A stretch of 64,000 bases of DNA from Alphaproteobacteria bacterium (GTDB taxonomy: Bacteria > Pseudomonadota > Alphaproteobacteria > Micropepsales > Micropepsaceae): positions 1 through 64,000 of the forward strand of contig JAGWNK010000010.1 in assembly GCA_028871345.1 (NCBI GenBank), given 5' to 3'. How positions within the stretch are numbered: position 1 is the first letter of the stretch; every line of letters starts with the position of its first letter. Both the position numbers and the translations under genes were made by a program. Shown piece after piece: positions 1 through 8,944 of this stretch. The notes below the pieces were generated by a model. That model had not been told where the DNA came from. It was given only the letters and a program-made list of their open reading frames with translations, and made no database searches.

Positions 1-100
1 CATGCGTGTGCTCGCGCGCGCCGCCATGATCGTGCGCGTGATCGTGATGCAAATCCTCGACCCGATGCTCGTCCTGGCCGCAGCCGCAGGTACCGCACAT
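1..100 (-). CDS. hypB: Hydrogenase nickel incorporation GTPase HypB, N-terminal part (runs off the left edge)
   Basis: Minus strand from 100 reads MCGTCGCGQDEHRVEDLHHDHAHDHGGAREHTH: the HypB N-terminal CxxCGC motif followed by a His-rich stretch; overlaps the hypA stop codon. Confidence 0.85.
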   Translation of the reverse strand, partial: MCGTCGCGQDEHRVEDLHHDHAHDHGGAREHTH

Positions 101-441
101 CAGACGACCTCCATTTCTTTGAGCCGCATCTCGTCGCCGCCCTGGACCAGCAGCTTGGCGCCGCCGCAAGATGGGCACAGCTCTGCGCGCGCCGCAATCG
201 TCACGGAAGCCTCGCAATCCAGGCAATAGGCTTTCCCTGGCGGCTCGAGGACTTCGAGCGCGGCGCCCTCGGCAGGCCCGCCGCGGGCCGCCGCATCGAC
301 GGCGAAACGCAAGGCGTGGACGTCGACATGCGACAGCGCGCCGATTTCCAGCACCAGGCGGGTCGCGCGCCGGGCACGCGCCGCGGCGACCTCCTGGTTC
401 ACGAGGTCGATCAGCGCCGTGGCGAGTGCGACCTCATGCAT
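100..441 (-). CDS. hypA: Hydrogenase maturation nickel metallochaperone HypA
   Basis: 113 aa MHEVALATALIDLVNQEV...; N-terminal MHE Ni site and two CxxC zinc pairs (CLDC, CPSC). Confidence 0.92.
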   Translation of the reverse strand: MHEVALATALIDLVNQEVAAARARRATRLVLEIGALSHVDVHALRFAVDAAARGGPAEGAALEVLEPPGKAYCLDCEASVTIAARAELCPSCGGAKLLVQGGDEMRLKEMEVV

Positions 442-1618
442 GCGGCAGAGCCTCGGCTTCGACGGCGATCTCGAAGGGCACGCAAGGGTCGAAGCCCGCG
501 ACCAGCAGACGCGCCGCCGCCACCGGATCCGCGAGGCTGGGCGCCGCTTCCAGCGCCGCAAGGAACGGCCCGTGCGAATGGAAATTCCATTCGGTCGGCG
601 CGACGCTGCGCAGCGCGCCGAGGCGGCCGCCCTCCACCTGCGCATAATAGGCCAGCGGCCCCCGCGCCGTCTCCGCCATGCCGGCGCCGCAACCCGCGCG
701 CGTGATATCCGGATCGCGCGGATCGTCATCCGCCAATCGGTCGATGATGCGGCGCAGCCGTTCGGCGACCACGACGACGTCGAGCGCCGCCGCCAGGAGG
801 CGGGCCGCCAACGACGCGTCCCAGCGCGCCAGCGCCTCGCCGACCAAGGGATGGCGCCGGGACGAAAGCGGGCCGACTTCGGCCGGTCTGCCGTCGAGCG
901 TGGGAGCATCGGAAAAACCGGAATCGGCGGCCAGCCGCGCCCCGAACCAGCCGGCATCCCTGGTCCCGAGCAAGGCCTGGTCATGACGGCCGTAGCCTTC
1001 GGGTAAGCGGGACCGCACGGCGCGGATCATGCGGGCCGGCACGCTGTCGCCGGTTTGCAGGGACTGCTCCAAGGCGTCGAACGACAGCGCCGGATCGGCA
1101 GCCTCGGGGAAAAGCGCGATCAGGTGCTGCGCGAGCCCGCCCACCTCGCGCGCCAGTGCGTTACGATCGAGCCGTAGCCTGGCGCCGCCGATCTTCAGCC
1201 ACCCGCACTGCTTTGCCACGCCGTTGAGCGTGGCGGCTGTCCAACGGATGTCGGCGCAGGCTTGCAGTCCGGGGTCATCTCCGAGGGCCGGCAGCCAGTC
1301 CATCAGGATGCGCCACCCCAGCGCAGCACCGTGTTCGGCGAGCACCACCAGGTCGCGGAATGCCGTCTGTGCCGGTGAAATTTCGACGCCCAGGGCCTGT
1401 TCGATCGCGCTCAACCCGGCGACGGCGTGCGCCATGCCGCACAACGGAAACACGTGTGCCAGCAGAGCCGGCACCTCCTCGAGCGGGCGCGCCGCCAAGG
1501 CGCCGGCAATGCTGCCGTTGCGCGTCGTGAGCAATCTCGGCGCCACCAGCCGGCCTTCGGCCATGCCGGCATCGAGGCGAATGCGCTGTTCAACTGCTGG
1601 CCAGACCGGCTTCGCCAC
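434..1618 (-). CDS. hupK: HupK-like hydrogenase expression/assembly protein (degenerate large-subunit homologue)
   Basis: 394 aa, GTG start; FPLCGMAH and DPCVPF resemble decayed large-subunit L1/L2 motifs; sits between hybE and hypA. Confidence 0.75.
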   Translation of the reverse strand: MAKPVWPAVEQRIRLDAGMAEGRLVAPRLLTTRNGSIAGALAARPLEEVPALLAHVFPLCGMAHAVAGLSAIEQALGVEISPAQTAFRDLVVLAEHGAALGWRILMDWLPALGDDPGLQACADIRWTAATLNGVAKQCGWLKIGGARLRLDRNALAREVGGLAQHLIALFPEAADPALSFDALEQSLQTGDSVPARMIRAVRSRLPEGYGRHDQALLGTRDAGWFGARLAADSGFSDAPTLDGRPAEVGPLSSRRHPLVGEALARWDASLAARLLAAALDVVVVAERLRRIIDRLADDDPRDPDITRAGCGAGMAETARGPLAYYAQVEGGRLGALRSVAPTEWNFHSHGPFLAALEAAPSLADPVAAARLLVAGFDPCVPFEIAVEAEALPHA

Positions 1619-1831
1619 GGGCTTTCCTTCCCGGCCAGCCGGTCGATTCCGTCAGCCAGCGCCGTCGTTCGAATGCTATGCGCCCCGCGTTTTTCTGACA
1701 ATGGCGGAGCCGCTGCGCGTCAACGGCCGAAGGCGCCGGTATTGCAGTAAATTCCTTACTTCTTTTCGCAGACGAAGTTCGGGCGGATCGAAATGCCGCA
1801 CCCGGACGGATGACGGGATCAAACGGCAACG

Positions 1832-2320
1832 TCACGCCCGTGGTCCGGCGGCCACCTGTCCGAACAGCAGTCTGCGGCGATCGACGCCGGAAGTGCTGCC
1901 CGCCTCCCCGGGCCGCGGCGTCATCAGCGAGGCGAGCAAACGCTTCGCCTCGGCACGGGCCTGCCCCGGCAGCTTGAATTGCAGCAGCGGCGAATGGAGC
2001 GAACAAGCCTGGTAAAGGCCGATCTCCTGATCGCCGCCGACCACGAAGTTGCGCATGCCCGCAGGCAGAGCGACCGGCACCGACTTGCCGAGGGCAGCCA
2101 TCTCCATCGGCTGCGGCACGACGGGCAGCAGCAGCAGGTTCATGAACCAGGGTGTGAGCAGGATTCCCAACAGCGCTTCGCCGAAGGGGCGGAAGCCGAT
2201 CGCCTCGATGCCGATCTTGCCGTTATAGAGCGGCAGATCGCGCATCCCCGCATCGATCACCTGAAACCGCGCGACCAGAGCCAACACGCGCGGATGATTG
2301 CTCTCGTCGGGAACGGTCAC
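1832..2320 (-). CDS. hybE: [NiFe]-hydrogenase assembly chaperone HybE/HupJ family
   Basis: 162 aa with WFMNLLLLP and GIGxxxxCSLHSPL-type segments typical of HybE/HupJ; GTG start overlaps the hypC stop. Confidence 0.8.
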   Translation of the reverse strand: MTVPDESNHPRVLALVARFQVIDAGMRDLPLYNGKIGIEAIGFRPFGEALLGILLTPWFMNLLLLPVVPQPMEMAALGKSVPVALPAGMRNFVVGGDQEIGLYQACSLHSPLLQFKLPGQARAEAKRLLASLMTPRPGEAGSTSGVDRRRLLFGQVAAGPRA

Positions 2321-2568
2321 GGCCCGGGCTCCGCAGCGCGCGCAGCGAGCTCGGGGAATATCCCTTCGAAGAACGCCTTGGCCGCCTGCGCCTCGTCGCG
2401 AGCGATCTTACCGACGGCGAAGCGGCGGGCCTGCACCGCAAGATATTCACCCGGCGCCACCGCTTCGGACATCATCCTCAGGTCAACGCGAAAACGGTCG
2501 CCATAGACATCGACCAGCGCCGTTGCTCCTTCGATCGACACGACTTCGGCGGGGACAGCAATGCACAT
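2317..2568 (-). CDS. hypC: HypC/HybG/HupF family hydrogenase maturation chaperone
   Basis: 83 aa MCIAVPAEVVSIEG..., the conserved MC(I/L)xxP N-terminus of HypC. Confidence 0.9.
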   Translation of the reverse strand: MCIAVPAEVVSIEGATALVDVYGDRFRVDLRMMSEAVAPGEYLAVQARRFAVGKIARDEAQAAKAFFEGIFPELAARAAEPGP

Positions 2569-2579
2569 GCCGACCGCTC

Positions 2580-3068
2580 CTAGTTCAGTCGCCGCGTCGG
2601 CGGCGTGCCGAGCTTGGTGAGTTCATCGACGATCATGATCACCGCCGCGTCGCGCCCCTCGATCACCGCCGGAGTGAGGTCGAGGCCGACGCCGAGATTC
2701 TTCGGCACGACGCCCACGATGATGACGCGCCGCGGCGCCTTGCCCATCAGCCGCAGCGTCGCCAAAAGATCGCAAAGCCCCAATTGATGCGGCGAGAAAC
2801 GCGTCTCGAAGAGCGCCCGCACGTCGTCGTTCTCCAGCCGCACCACGCGCCCGGCCGGCCCCTCGGCATTCACCGCGTCGGCCACGATCAGGCAGTCGCG
2901 ATCGGCGACCACGTCGAGCAGGTCCATGCCCGAGGTGCCGCCGTCGAGCACCTCGACCGTGTCGGGCAGCTCATGCGCGGCGCCGAGGGCTTCCACGATG
3001 CGCACGCCGACGCCCTCGTCCGAGAGCAGGATGTTGCCGAGTCCGAGGATCAGTACACTCACGCTCAC
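2580..3068 (-). CDS. hybD: Hydrogenase maturation endopeptidase (HybD/HupD family)
   Basis: VLILGLGNILLSDEGVGVRIVEAL...DGGTSGMDLLD: the GxGNxLxxDEGxG motif; GTG start overlaps the hybC stop. Confidence 0.9.
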   Translation of the reverse strand: MSVSVLILGLGNILLSDEGVGVRIVEALGAAHELPDTVEVLDGGTSGMDLLDVVADRDCLIVADAVNAEGPAGRVVRLENDDVRALFETRFSPHQLGLCDLLATLRLMGKAPRRVIIVGVVPKNLGVGLDLTPAVIEGRDAAVIMIVDELTKLGTPPTRRLN

Positions 3069-4771
3069 ATCGCCTTGACTTGCACGATCGGCCGCTGCTC
3101 GCCGTCGACCAGATGCACCGCGCAGGCGATGCAGGGATCGAACGAGTGCAGCGTGCGCAGCACCTCGAGCGGCCGCTTGGCATCGGCGACCGGCGTGTCG
3201 ACCAGCGACGCCTCGTAGGGACCCGGCGCATCGTTGTTGTCGCGCGGGCCGGCGTTCCAGGTCGAGGGCACCACGCACTGGTAGTTGTCGATCTTGCCGT
3301 CCTTGATGACGACCCAGTGCGAAAGCACGCCGCGCGGCGCTTCGTGGTATCCGAAGCCCCGCACTTCGCCCTTGGGGAACACCGGCCGATTAAACGTGTG
3401 GAAATCGCCCTTGGCGATGTTGTCCATCAACAGCTGCCACTGGTTCTGCAGCGCCTCGTGCAGCACCGCGCAGCGGACGGCGCGCGCCGCGATGCGCCCG
3501 ATCGTCGAGTGCAGCGCGCCGAGCGGGATCCGCGTGCCGGCGACCTTGCTGGCGACCTCGATCAGCCTAGTCAGATGCCGCTTGGTCGGTTCGTGGCCGG
3601 CGGCATACATGCCGAGCACGTTGGCGAGGGGACCGACCTGCGCCCGCTTGTCGAGGAAGGTCGGCGCCTTGATCCAGGAATACTTGCCGTTGTCGTTGAA
3701 GTCGTCGTATTTCGGCGTGGTCTGCCCTTCGAACGGGTGCAGCGCGCTCTTCGAGCCTTCATATTCGTACCAGGAGTGCGTGACCGCTTCCTTGACCCCA
3801 TCGCGGAAGAACGCGTCCTGATAACTGGTGATAGCCTTGAAGCCAGAAAGATTGCCCGCCGGGACGTATCCGCCCGGCAGCTCGAATTTGGTGCCCTTGG
3901 TATCGAGCGGCAGGTCGGGCACCGAAAGATAGTTGGTGACGCCGGCGCCGTATTTCGTCCAGTTTGCATAGAGTGCGCCGACGGCGGCGACGTCGTTGAT
4001 CATCGCATTGTGCACGAAGTCGCCGAGTTCGTCGATGAAGCCCTTGATGGCATAGAGCCGTTCCAGCGTCAGCGTCGACTGGCTGTCGGGATTGATGGGA
4101 TTGGCCACGCCCCCGACGGCGAGGTTCTGGATGTGCGGCGTCTTCGAGCCGAGAATCGTGACGATCTTGTTGGCGATGCGCTGCACGTCGAGCGCCTGGA
4201 TATAGTGCGTCGCCGCCAGGAGATTGACGTCGGGCGGCAGCTTCATGGCCGGATGGCCCCAGTAACCCGAGGCGAACACGCCGAGATCGCCACTGGCGAC
4301 GAAGGTCTGAAGCTTGTCGCGCACCGCGCGGATGTTGGGGATGCTGTTGGCCTTGTAGTCGGACAGGCTGGCTCCGAGCTGGGCGGCTCCGGCCGGATCG
4401 CCCTTCAGTGCCGAGACGATGTCCACCCAGTCGAGCGCGGCGAGCTGGTAGAAATGCACGATGTGGTCGTGAACGCCGTGCGCCGCAATGATCATGTTGC
4501 GGATGTATTGGGCGTTGAGCGGCACCTCCAGATCAAGCGCGTTTTCCACGGCGCGCACGGAGGTGATGGCGTGCACTGTCGTGCACACGCCGCAGATGCG
4601 CTGTGTGAACATCCAGGCGTCGCGCGGGTCGCGATCCTTGAGGATGAGCTCGATGCCGCGCCACATCTGGCCCGACGACCATGCCTTGGTGACCCTGCCG
4701 CCGTCGACTTCGCAGTCAACGCGCAGGTGACCCTCGATGCGGGTGATGGGGTCGATTGTGATGCGGGTCAA
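3065..4771 (-). CDS. hybC: [NiFe]-hydrogenase large subunit (Hyb-type)
   Basis: 568 aa; L1 RICGVCTTVHA and L2 DPCIACAVH Ni-binding motifs, with a short C-terminal extension cleaved by HybD-type proteases. Confidence 0.96.
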   Translation of the reverse strand: MTRITIDPITRIEGHLRVDCEVDGGRVTKAWSSGQMWRGIELILKDRDPRDAWMFTQRICGVCTTVHAITSVRAVENALDLEVPLNAQYIRNMIIAAHGVHDHIVHFYQLAALDWVDIVSALKGDPAGAAQLGASLSDYKANSIPNIRAVRDKLQTFVASGDLGVFASGYWGHPAMKLPPDVNLLAATHYIQALDVQRIANKIVTILGSKTPHIQNLAVGGVANPINPDSQSTLTLERLYAIKGFIDELGDFVHNAMINDVAAVGALYANWTKYGAGVTNYLSVPDLPLDTKGTKFELPGGYVPAGNLSGFKAITSYQDAFFRDGVKEAVTHSWYEYEGSKSALHPFEGQTTPKYDDFNDNGKYSWIKAPTFLDKRAQVGPLANVLGMYAAGHEPTKRHLTRLIEVASKVAGTRIPLGALHSTIGRIAARAVRCAVLHEALQNQWQLLMDNIAKGDFHTFNRPVFPKGEVRGFGYHEAPRGVLSHWVVIKDGKIDNYQCVVPSTWNAGPRDNNDAPGPYEASLVDTPVADAKRPLEVLRTLHSFDPCIACAVHLVDGEQRPIVQVKAM

Positions 4772-4783
4772 GGCAGCCTCCTG

Positions 4784-5923
4784 TTAGCGCCGCGCGGGTC
4801 TGCCGTGCAGCACCGGCAAGGTCTTGATGAAGACGAGATAAAGCAACACCTCGAGTGCGATCATGCCGATCGTCACCATCAGCTCGGGCACCGAGGGGAA
4901 ATAGGACCAGTGGGTGACCGGCGTGTAGCCGATCAGGTAGGCGTCGAGGCGGTAGAGCGAGCCGCCGGCCAAGAGCGCCACCGCGCCGAGGAACGAAGCC
5001 CGCCGGCCTGCGCGCCAGGCCGGAACGATGAAGATCAGGGCGGCGGCGAGGAACAGCGCGTTCTCGATCCAGAACATCACGACGCGGACGCTGACGACGC
5101 AGGCGAAGGCCAGGACATGGCGGGCGTAGAGATCGCCCCAGCGCAACGCCAGCCAGGCGACGGTGATCAGTCCGACGACGACGGACAGCTTCGAGATCAG
5201 GGCCCGATGGGACGGCAGCCCGAAGCTGCGGGAAACCACGGTCGCCTCGAACATCACGATGCCATAACCCATCATCAGCGCGCTGATGACGAACAAGGCT
5301 GGCAGCCACAGCGTGAACCACAAGGGCGATAGCTTGTAGCCCATCACCAGCAGCATCGATCCGAGCGACGACTGATGCATGGTGGGAAGCAGGACGCCCA
5401 GCGCCACGATCGCCCACATCCAGCGGTCGACGAAGCGCCTGAAGCCGCCGGCGGCGCGCCCTTCCAGGAAGGCCGGCGAGAACTCCATCCACAGCACGAC
5501 CACATAGGCCATGACGCACAGCGCCACCTCGTACATCACCGAATTCGGCTGCGCGTGCCAGGGCAGCAGCAGGTTGTAGACGTGCCAGTAGCGGCCGAGA
5601 TCGAACATCACCGCGACGGCGCCCAGCGTGTAGCCGAACAGACCGCTGAGCAGCGCCGGGCGCATCAGCGGGTGGTAGTCGCCTCGATTGAAGACATAGA
5701 CCAGGAGCGCCATGGCGAAGCCGCCGCAGCCGATGGCGGTGCCGATGATGACGTCGAAGACCACCCAGATACCCCAGGGATAGCCCTGGTTGATGTTGGC
5801 GACCGCGCCGAGCCCATAGAGAAACCGCTCCAGCAGGAAATAGAAGCCGACGGCGGCCAGGGCGAGGAGCACCAGCGTGGTCGGCGTGATCAGCTTGCTG
5901 CGCAACGGTGCGGCGATGCTCAT
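4784..5923 (-). CDS. hybB: Hydrogenase integral membrane subunit, HybB/NrfD family
   Basis: MSIAAPLRSKLITPTTLVLLALAAVGFYF...YPWGIWVVFDVIIGTAIGCGGFAMALLVYVFN; about 10 TM segments, between hybA and hybC. Confidence 0.9.
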   Translation of the reverse strand: MSIAAPLRSKLITPTTLVLLALAAVGFYFLLERFLYGLGAVANINQGYPWGIWVVFDVIIGTAIGCGGFAMALLVYVFNRGDYHPLMRPALLSGLFGYTLGAVAVMFDLGRYWHVYNLLLPWHAQPNSVMYEVALCVMAYVVVLWMEFSPAFLEGRAAGGFRRFVDRWMWAIVALGVLLPTMHQSSLGSMLLVMGYKLSPLWFTLWLPALFVISALMMGYGIVMFEATVVSRSFGLPSHRALISKLSVVVGLITVAWLALRWGDLYARHVLAFACVVSVRVVMFWIENALFLAAALIFIVPAWRAGRRASFLGAVALLAGGSLYRLDAYLIGYTPVTHWSYFPSVPELMVTIGMIALEVLLYLVFIKTLPVLHGRPARR

Positions 5924-5934
5924 GGTTGTGCCCC

Positions 5935-6933
5935 CTAGGACTTCGGTTCGTCGTCGGGGCGCCCGTGCGCCATATTGCGGCGCGCCAGAAACGCCAACCC
6001 TGCGAAAGCGACGATCGGCGCGATCAGCCAGTGGTACAGCGTGTGCTGCATGCCTTCCGCGATCGAAGCCGGCGATTGCGACCCGACTTTCGGCAGGCCG
6101 AGGTCGGGAAAGGGAACGCCGGCGAGATAGCGCACCTGCGTGCCTCCCGCCTCGTGCTCGCCGTATACGGCCTTGGTGTAGTGCGGAATGGTCGACTCGT
6201 TGGGCGGGCGATCTCCGCCGATTTTTCCCCTGGCAAACGCATAGGGCGTGCCGGGCGCCGCGGCGAGGCGCCGTCCGATCTCCTGCTCGAGTTCTTTGAC
6301 CGGACCGAACAGCGATGCGCCCGTCGGGCAGACGTCGCAGCAGGCCGGGATTTTGCCCTGCTTCTGCAGGTGAACGCAGAACTGGCACTTGGCGATCTTG
6401 CCGAACGGGTCGGTATAGTCGAATTGCGGCACGCCGAACGGACAGCCATAGGCGCAGTAGCGGCAGCCGATGCAGACGTCGGGATCGTAGCTGACGATGC
6501 CGCTGGCCGGATCCTTGCTCATGGCGCCCACCGGGCAGACCGAGACGCAGGATGGGTCGACGCAGTGCAGGCAATGGCGTTTGACGAAGGCATAGCCGTC
6601 GATCTCGCGGTCCTTCACCTCCGCGGCGCCGTTGCGATAGAGCCTGATGACATTGAGCGTGCGGCCGGACAAATCCTCGGGCGAATCCCAGGTGCCCTTG
6701 TTCCAGCCCGACAGAGATTCCGGAACGGCGTCCGCCGGCATGTTGTTGGCCATCTTGCAGGCCGACATGCACGCCTTGCAGCCATTGCAGAGAGTCGAAT
6801 CATAGAGCATGCCGACCGCTTCCGGCGAGATCTGCTTCGGCGATCGCGGAATGGCCGCCTCGACGGGCGCGGCCGTCGCCGCCGTGGCGAAGCCGGCGGT
6901 CTTCAGGAAATCCCTGCGGTCGACCTCGCTCAT
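5935..6933 (-). CDS. hybA: Hydrogenase 4Fe-4S electron-transfer subunit HybA
   Basis: TAT-like signal (RRDFLKTAG); multiple ferredoxin Cys clusters (CNGCKACMSAC, CLHCVDPSCVSVCP, CIGCRYCAYGCP); C-terminal TM helix. Confidence 0.93.
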   Translation of the reverse strand: MSEVDRRDFLKTAGFATAATAAPVEAAIPRSPKQISPEAVGMLYDSTLCNGCKACMSACKMANNMPADAVPESLSGWNKGTWDSPEDLSGRTLNVIRLYRNGAAEVKDREIDGYAFVKRHCLHCVDPSCVSVCPVGAMSKDPASGIVSYDPDVCIGCRYCAYGCPFGVPQFDYTDPFGKIAKCQFCVHLQKQGKIPACCDVCPTGASLFGPVKELEQEIGRRLAAAPGTPYAFARGKIGGDRPPNESTIPHYTKAVYGEHEAGGTQVRYLAGVPFPDLGLPKVGSQSPASIAEGMQHTLYHWLIAPIVAFAGLAFLARRNMAHGRPDDEPKS

Positions 6934-6935
6934 GG

Positions 6936-8102
6936 CTAGGGCTCCTTGTTCGAGGCGTCCGCCTTGTCGGGTTCGCTGCCCATCTGCTTGAGCCACATCG
7001 CACCGGCGCCCACCGCGAGGCCCCCGACCAGGCCCGCCACTGCGGCGCCTGCGCCGATGGCGGGGCCGTTCTCGGCGCTGACGTCCGGATAGGCGGTCGG
7101 CGGCGTCAGGTTCTGCAAGGTGGCCAGCGCATGGATCGGCTTGCGGAACGCGTCCGCCTTCTCGGTACAGCCATAGCAGGGATGCCCCGTGCCCACCGGC
7201 CAGGAGCCGAAGCCCACGTCGCCAAAACCGATCGCCGAGCAGTTGGCGTGGGTTTCCGGACCTTTGCAGCCGATCTTGTAGAGGCAATAGCCCAGCCGAT
7301 GGCCTTCATCGCCGAATTCGAGCGCAAAGCGCCCGGCATCGAAATGCGGCCGCCGCTCGCAGTTCTCGTGGATCAATCGGCCATAGGCGAACTTCGGCCG
7401 ATTGTGCGCGTCGAGCGCGGGCGGCCGCTTGAAGGTCAGCAGGTAGATGACAGTCGACAGGAAATTGTAGGGGTTTGGCGGACAGCCCGGGATGTTGATC
7501 ACGGTTGTACCGGGCACGACGCTGTGCGTGCCGACGGCGCCGGTCGGATTGGGATCGGCGGATTGGACGCCGCCCCACGACGCGCACGAACCGATCGCGA
7601 TGACCGCAGCTGCGCCCGCGGCGGCTTCTCGTACGTGCTCGACATGAGTCTTGCCGCCGACCTTGCAGTAGATGCCACCATCCTTCATGGGCGTCCCGCC
7701 CTCGGTCACGAGAACGTACTTGCCCTTGTGCTTCTCCATCATGGCCCGCTTGTAGGCGAGCGCCTGCTCGCCGGCGCCCACGCACAAGGTTTCGTGGTAG
7801 TCGAGCGAGATGACGTCGAGCAGCAGCGACTCCAATGTCGGGTGGTAGGCGCGCAGCAGCGATTCCGTGCAGCCCGTGCACTCCTGGCCGTGAAGCCAGA
7901 TCACCGGCGGTCGGCTGGGCGAGGTCACCGCCTTGGCCATGCTTGCACCGGCGGCCGACGACAGCCCCATCGTGGCGGCCACGCCGGCACAGAACTGGAA
8001 AATCTGGCGGCGGCTGATGCCCCAGCGCGTCAATCCATCGGGGTCGAGCCCCAGGCAGGCCTCCAGATCGCTGTTGGGATCGGAATTGCGAATGACATCC
8101 AT
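6936..8102 (-). CDS. hybO: [NiFe]-hydrogenase small subunit (HybO-type, TAT signal)
   Basis: SRRQIFQF TAT motif; WLHGQECTGCTESLLR; GSCASWGG; Cys-rich C-terminal cluster; C-terminal TM anchor. The ORF stays open to an alternative GTG at 8153. Confidence 0.94.
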   Translation of the reverse strand: MDVIRNSDPNSDLEACLGLDPDGLTRWGISRRQIFQFCAGVAATMGLSSAAGASMAKAVTSPSRPPVIWLHGQECTGCTESLLRAYHPTLESLLLDVISLDYHETLCVGAGEQALAYKRAMMEKHKGKYVLVTEGGTPMKDGGIYCKVGGKTHVEHVREAAAGAAAVIAIGSCASWGGVQSADPNPTGAVGTHSVVPGTTVINIPGCPPNPYNFLSTVIYLLTFKRPPALDAHNRPKFAYGRLIHENCERRPHFDAGRFALEFGDEGHRLGYCLYKIGCKGPETHANCSAIGFGDVGFGSWPVGTGHPCYGCTEKADAFRKPIHALATLQNLTPPTAYPDVSAENGPAIGAGAAVAGLVGGLAVGAGAMWLKQMGSEPDKADASNKEP

Positions 8103-8212
8103 AGGCCGGTCCCCCCGGTTATAGAATTGTGTTTGAGAGTCGTTAGCGGACACGCCGGCTACGGGCGATGACGATTGTCAATTTTTCGCCAATCGGCCGA
8201 TGGTGCGCTGCA

Positions 8213-8944
8213 TCAAACCGCGTCGGGGCGATCGATTTCCGCGGCAAGGGCTTCAACGTTTGGAATCGTGACCTGGCGCCCCGAAAAATGAGCGATTCCG
8301 TCGGTGTCGAGCCGGCTGATGATGCGCGAGATGGTCTCGTGGCGTGCCCCGATCATCGATGCCAGGTCACGCCGGGAAACCGGCAGATCTATAGACTGCG
8401 AGCCGTTCTCATGTATTCGACCGTGCCGGCGGACCAGGATGAGCAGGAGATGGGCCAGCTTGCCGCGGTTGGACAGCGTCGCCTGCCGGAACATCGCATC
8501 GTGGGCGTGTTCCAGCTCTCCGATCAACCTCTCGAGGAACCGCCGGCTGAGCGCTGGCGTGGAGGCCAGCAGTCCGGTGATGGTGGGCCGGTCGATATGG
8601 CAGATGACGGTCGGCCCCAACGCCTCGGCGCTGGTCTTGTGCTCGGTGCCGGTGAGGAACGAGCGATACCCGATCGTGTCGCCCGGATAAGCGAGCGCCA
8701 GCAGCACCGAATTGCCGGCGTCGTCGAAACGGCGGATTCCGACGGTGCCGCCCGAGACGCAATAGACGCCACTGTTCGAATCGCCTTGCGCGAAGACGAC
8801 CGTACCCGAACCGTATTCACGCCGACGCCGTCCCCGCTCCAGCATGGCGCCGGCGGTGTCGTCGAGATCACACCAATCGCTTCGCCGGCCGACATGGCAG
8901 ACGGCGCATCTATGCTTATCGGGCTTCGCGCAGACGTAATCCAT
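8213..8944 (-). CDS. Crp/Fnr-family transcriptional regulator with N-terminal Cys motif
   Basis: 243 aa; cNMP-type beta barrel and C-terminal HTH with HETISR (ExxSR, FNR/FixK-like recognition helix); N-terminal C-x7-C-x2-C-x8-C. Confidence 0.85.
   Translation of the reverse strand: MDYVCAKPDKHRCAVCHVGRRSDWCDLDDTAGAMLERGRRRREYGSGTVVFAQGDSNSGVYCVSGGTVGIRRFDDAGNSVLLALAYPGDTIGYRSFLTGTEHKTSAEALGPTVICHIDRPTITGLLASTPALSRRFLERLIGELEHAHDAMFRQATLSNRGKLAHLLLILVRRHGRIHENGSQSIDLPVSRRDLASMIGARHETISRIISRLDTDGIAHFSGRQVTIPNVEALAAEIDRPDAV

Noticed and set aside
1619-1831. Possible rubredoxin (hupI-like) gene in the hybE-hupK gap
   Set aside because: I translated the minus strand of the gap; only short frames (e.g. 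CGISIRPNFVCEKK) and no paired CxxC rubredoxin motifs.
3080-5332. 750-aa plus-strand ORF opposite hybC/hybB
   Set aside because: Shadow ORF; minus strand has diagnostic hydrogenase motifs.
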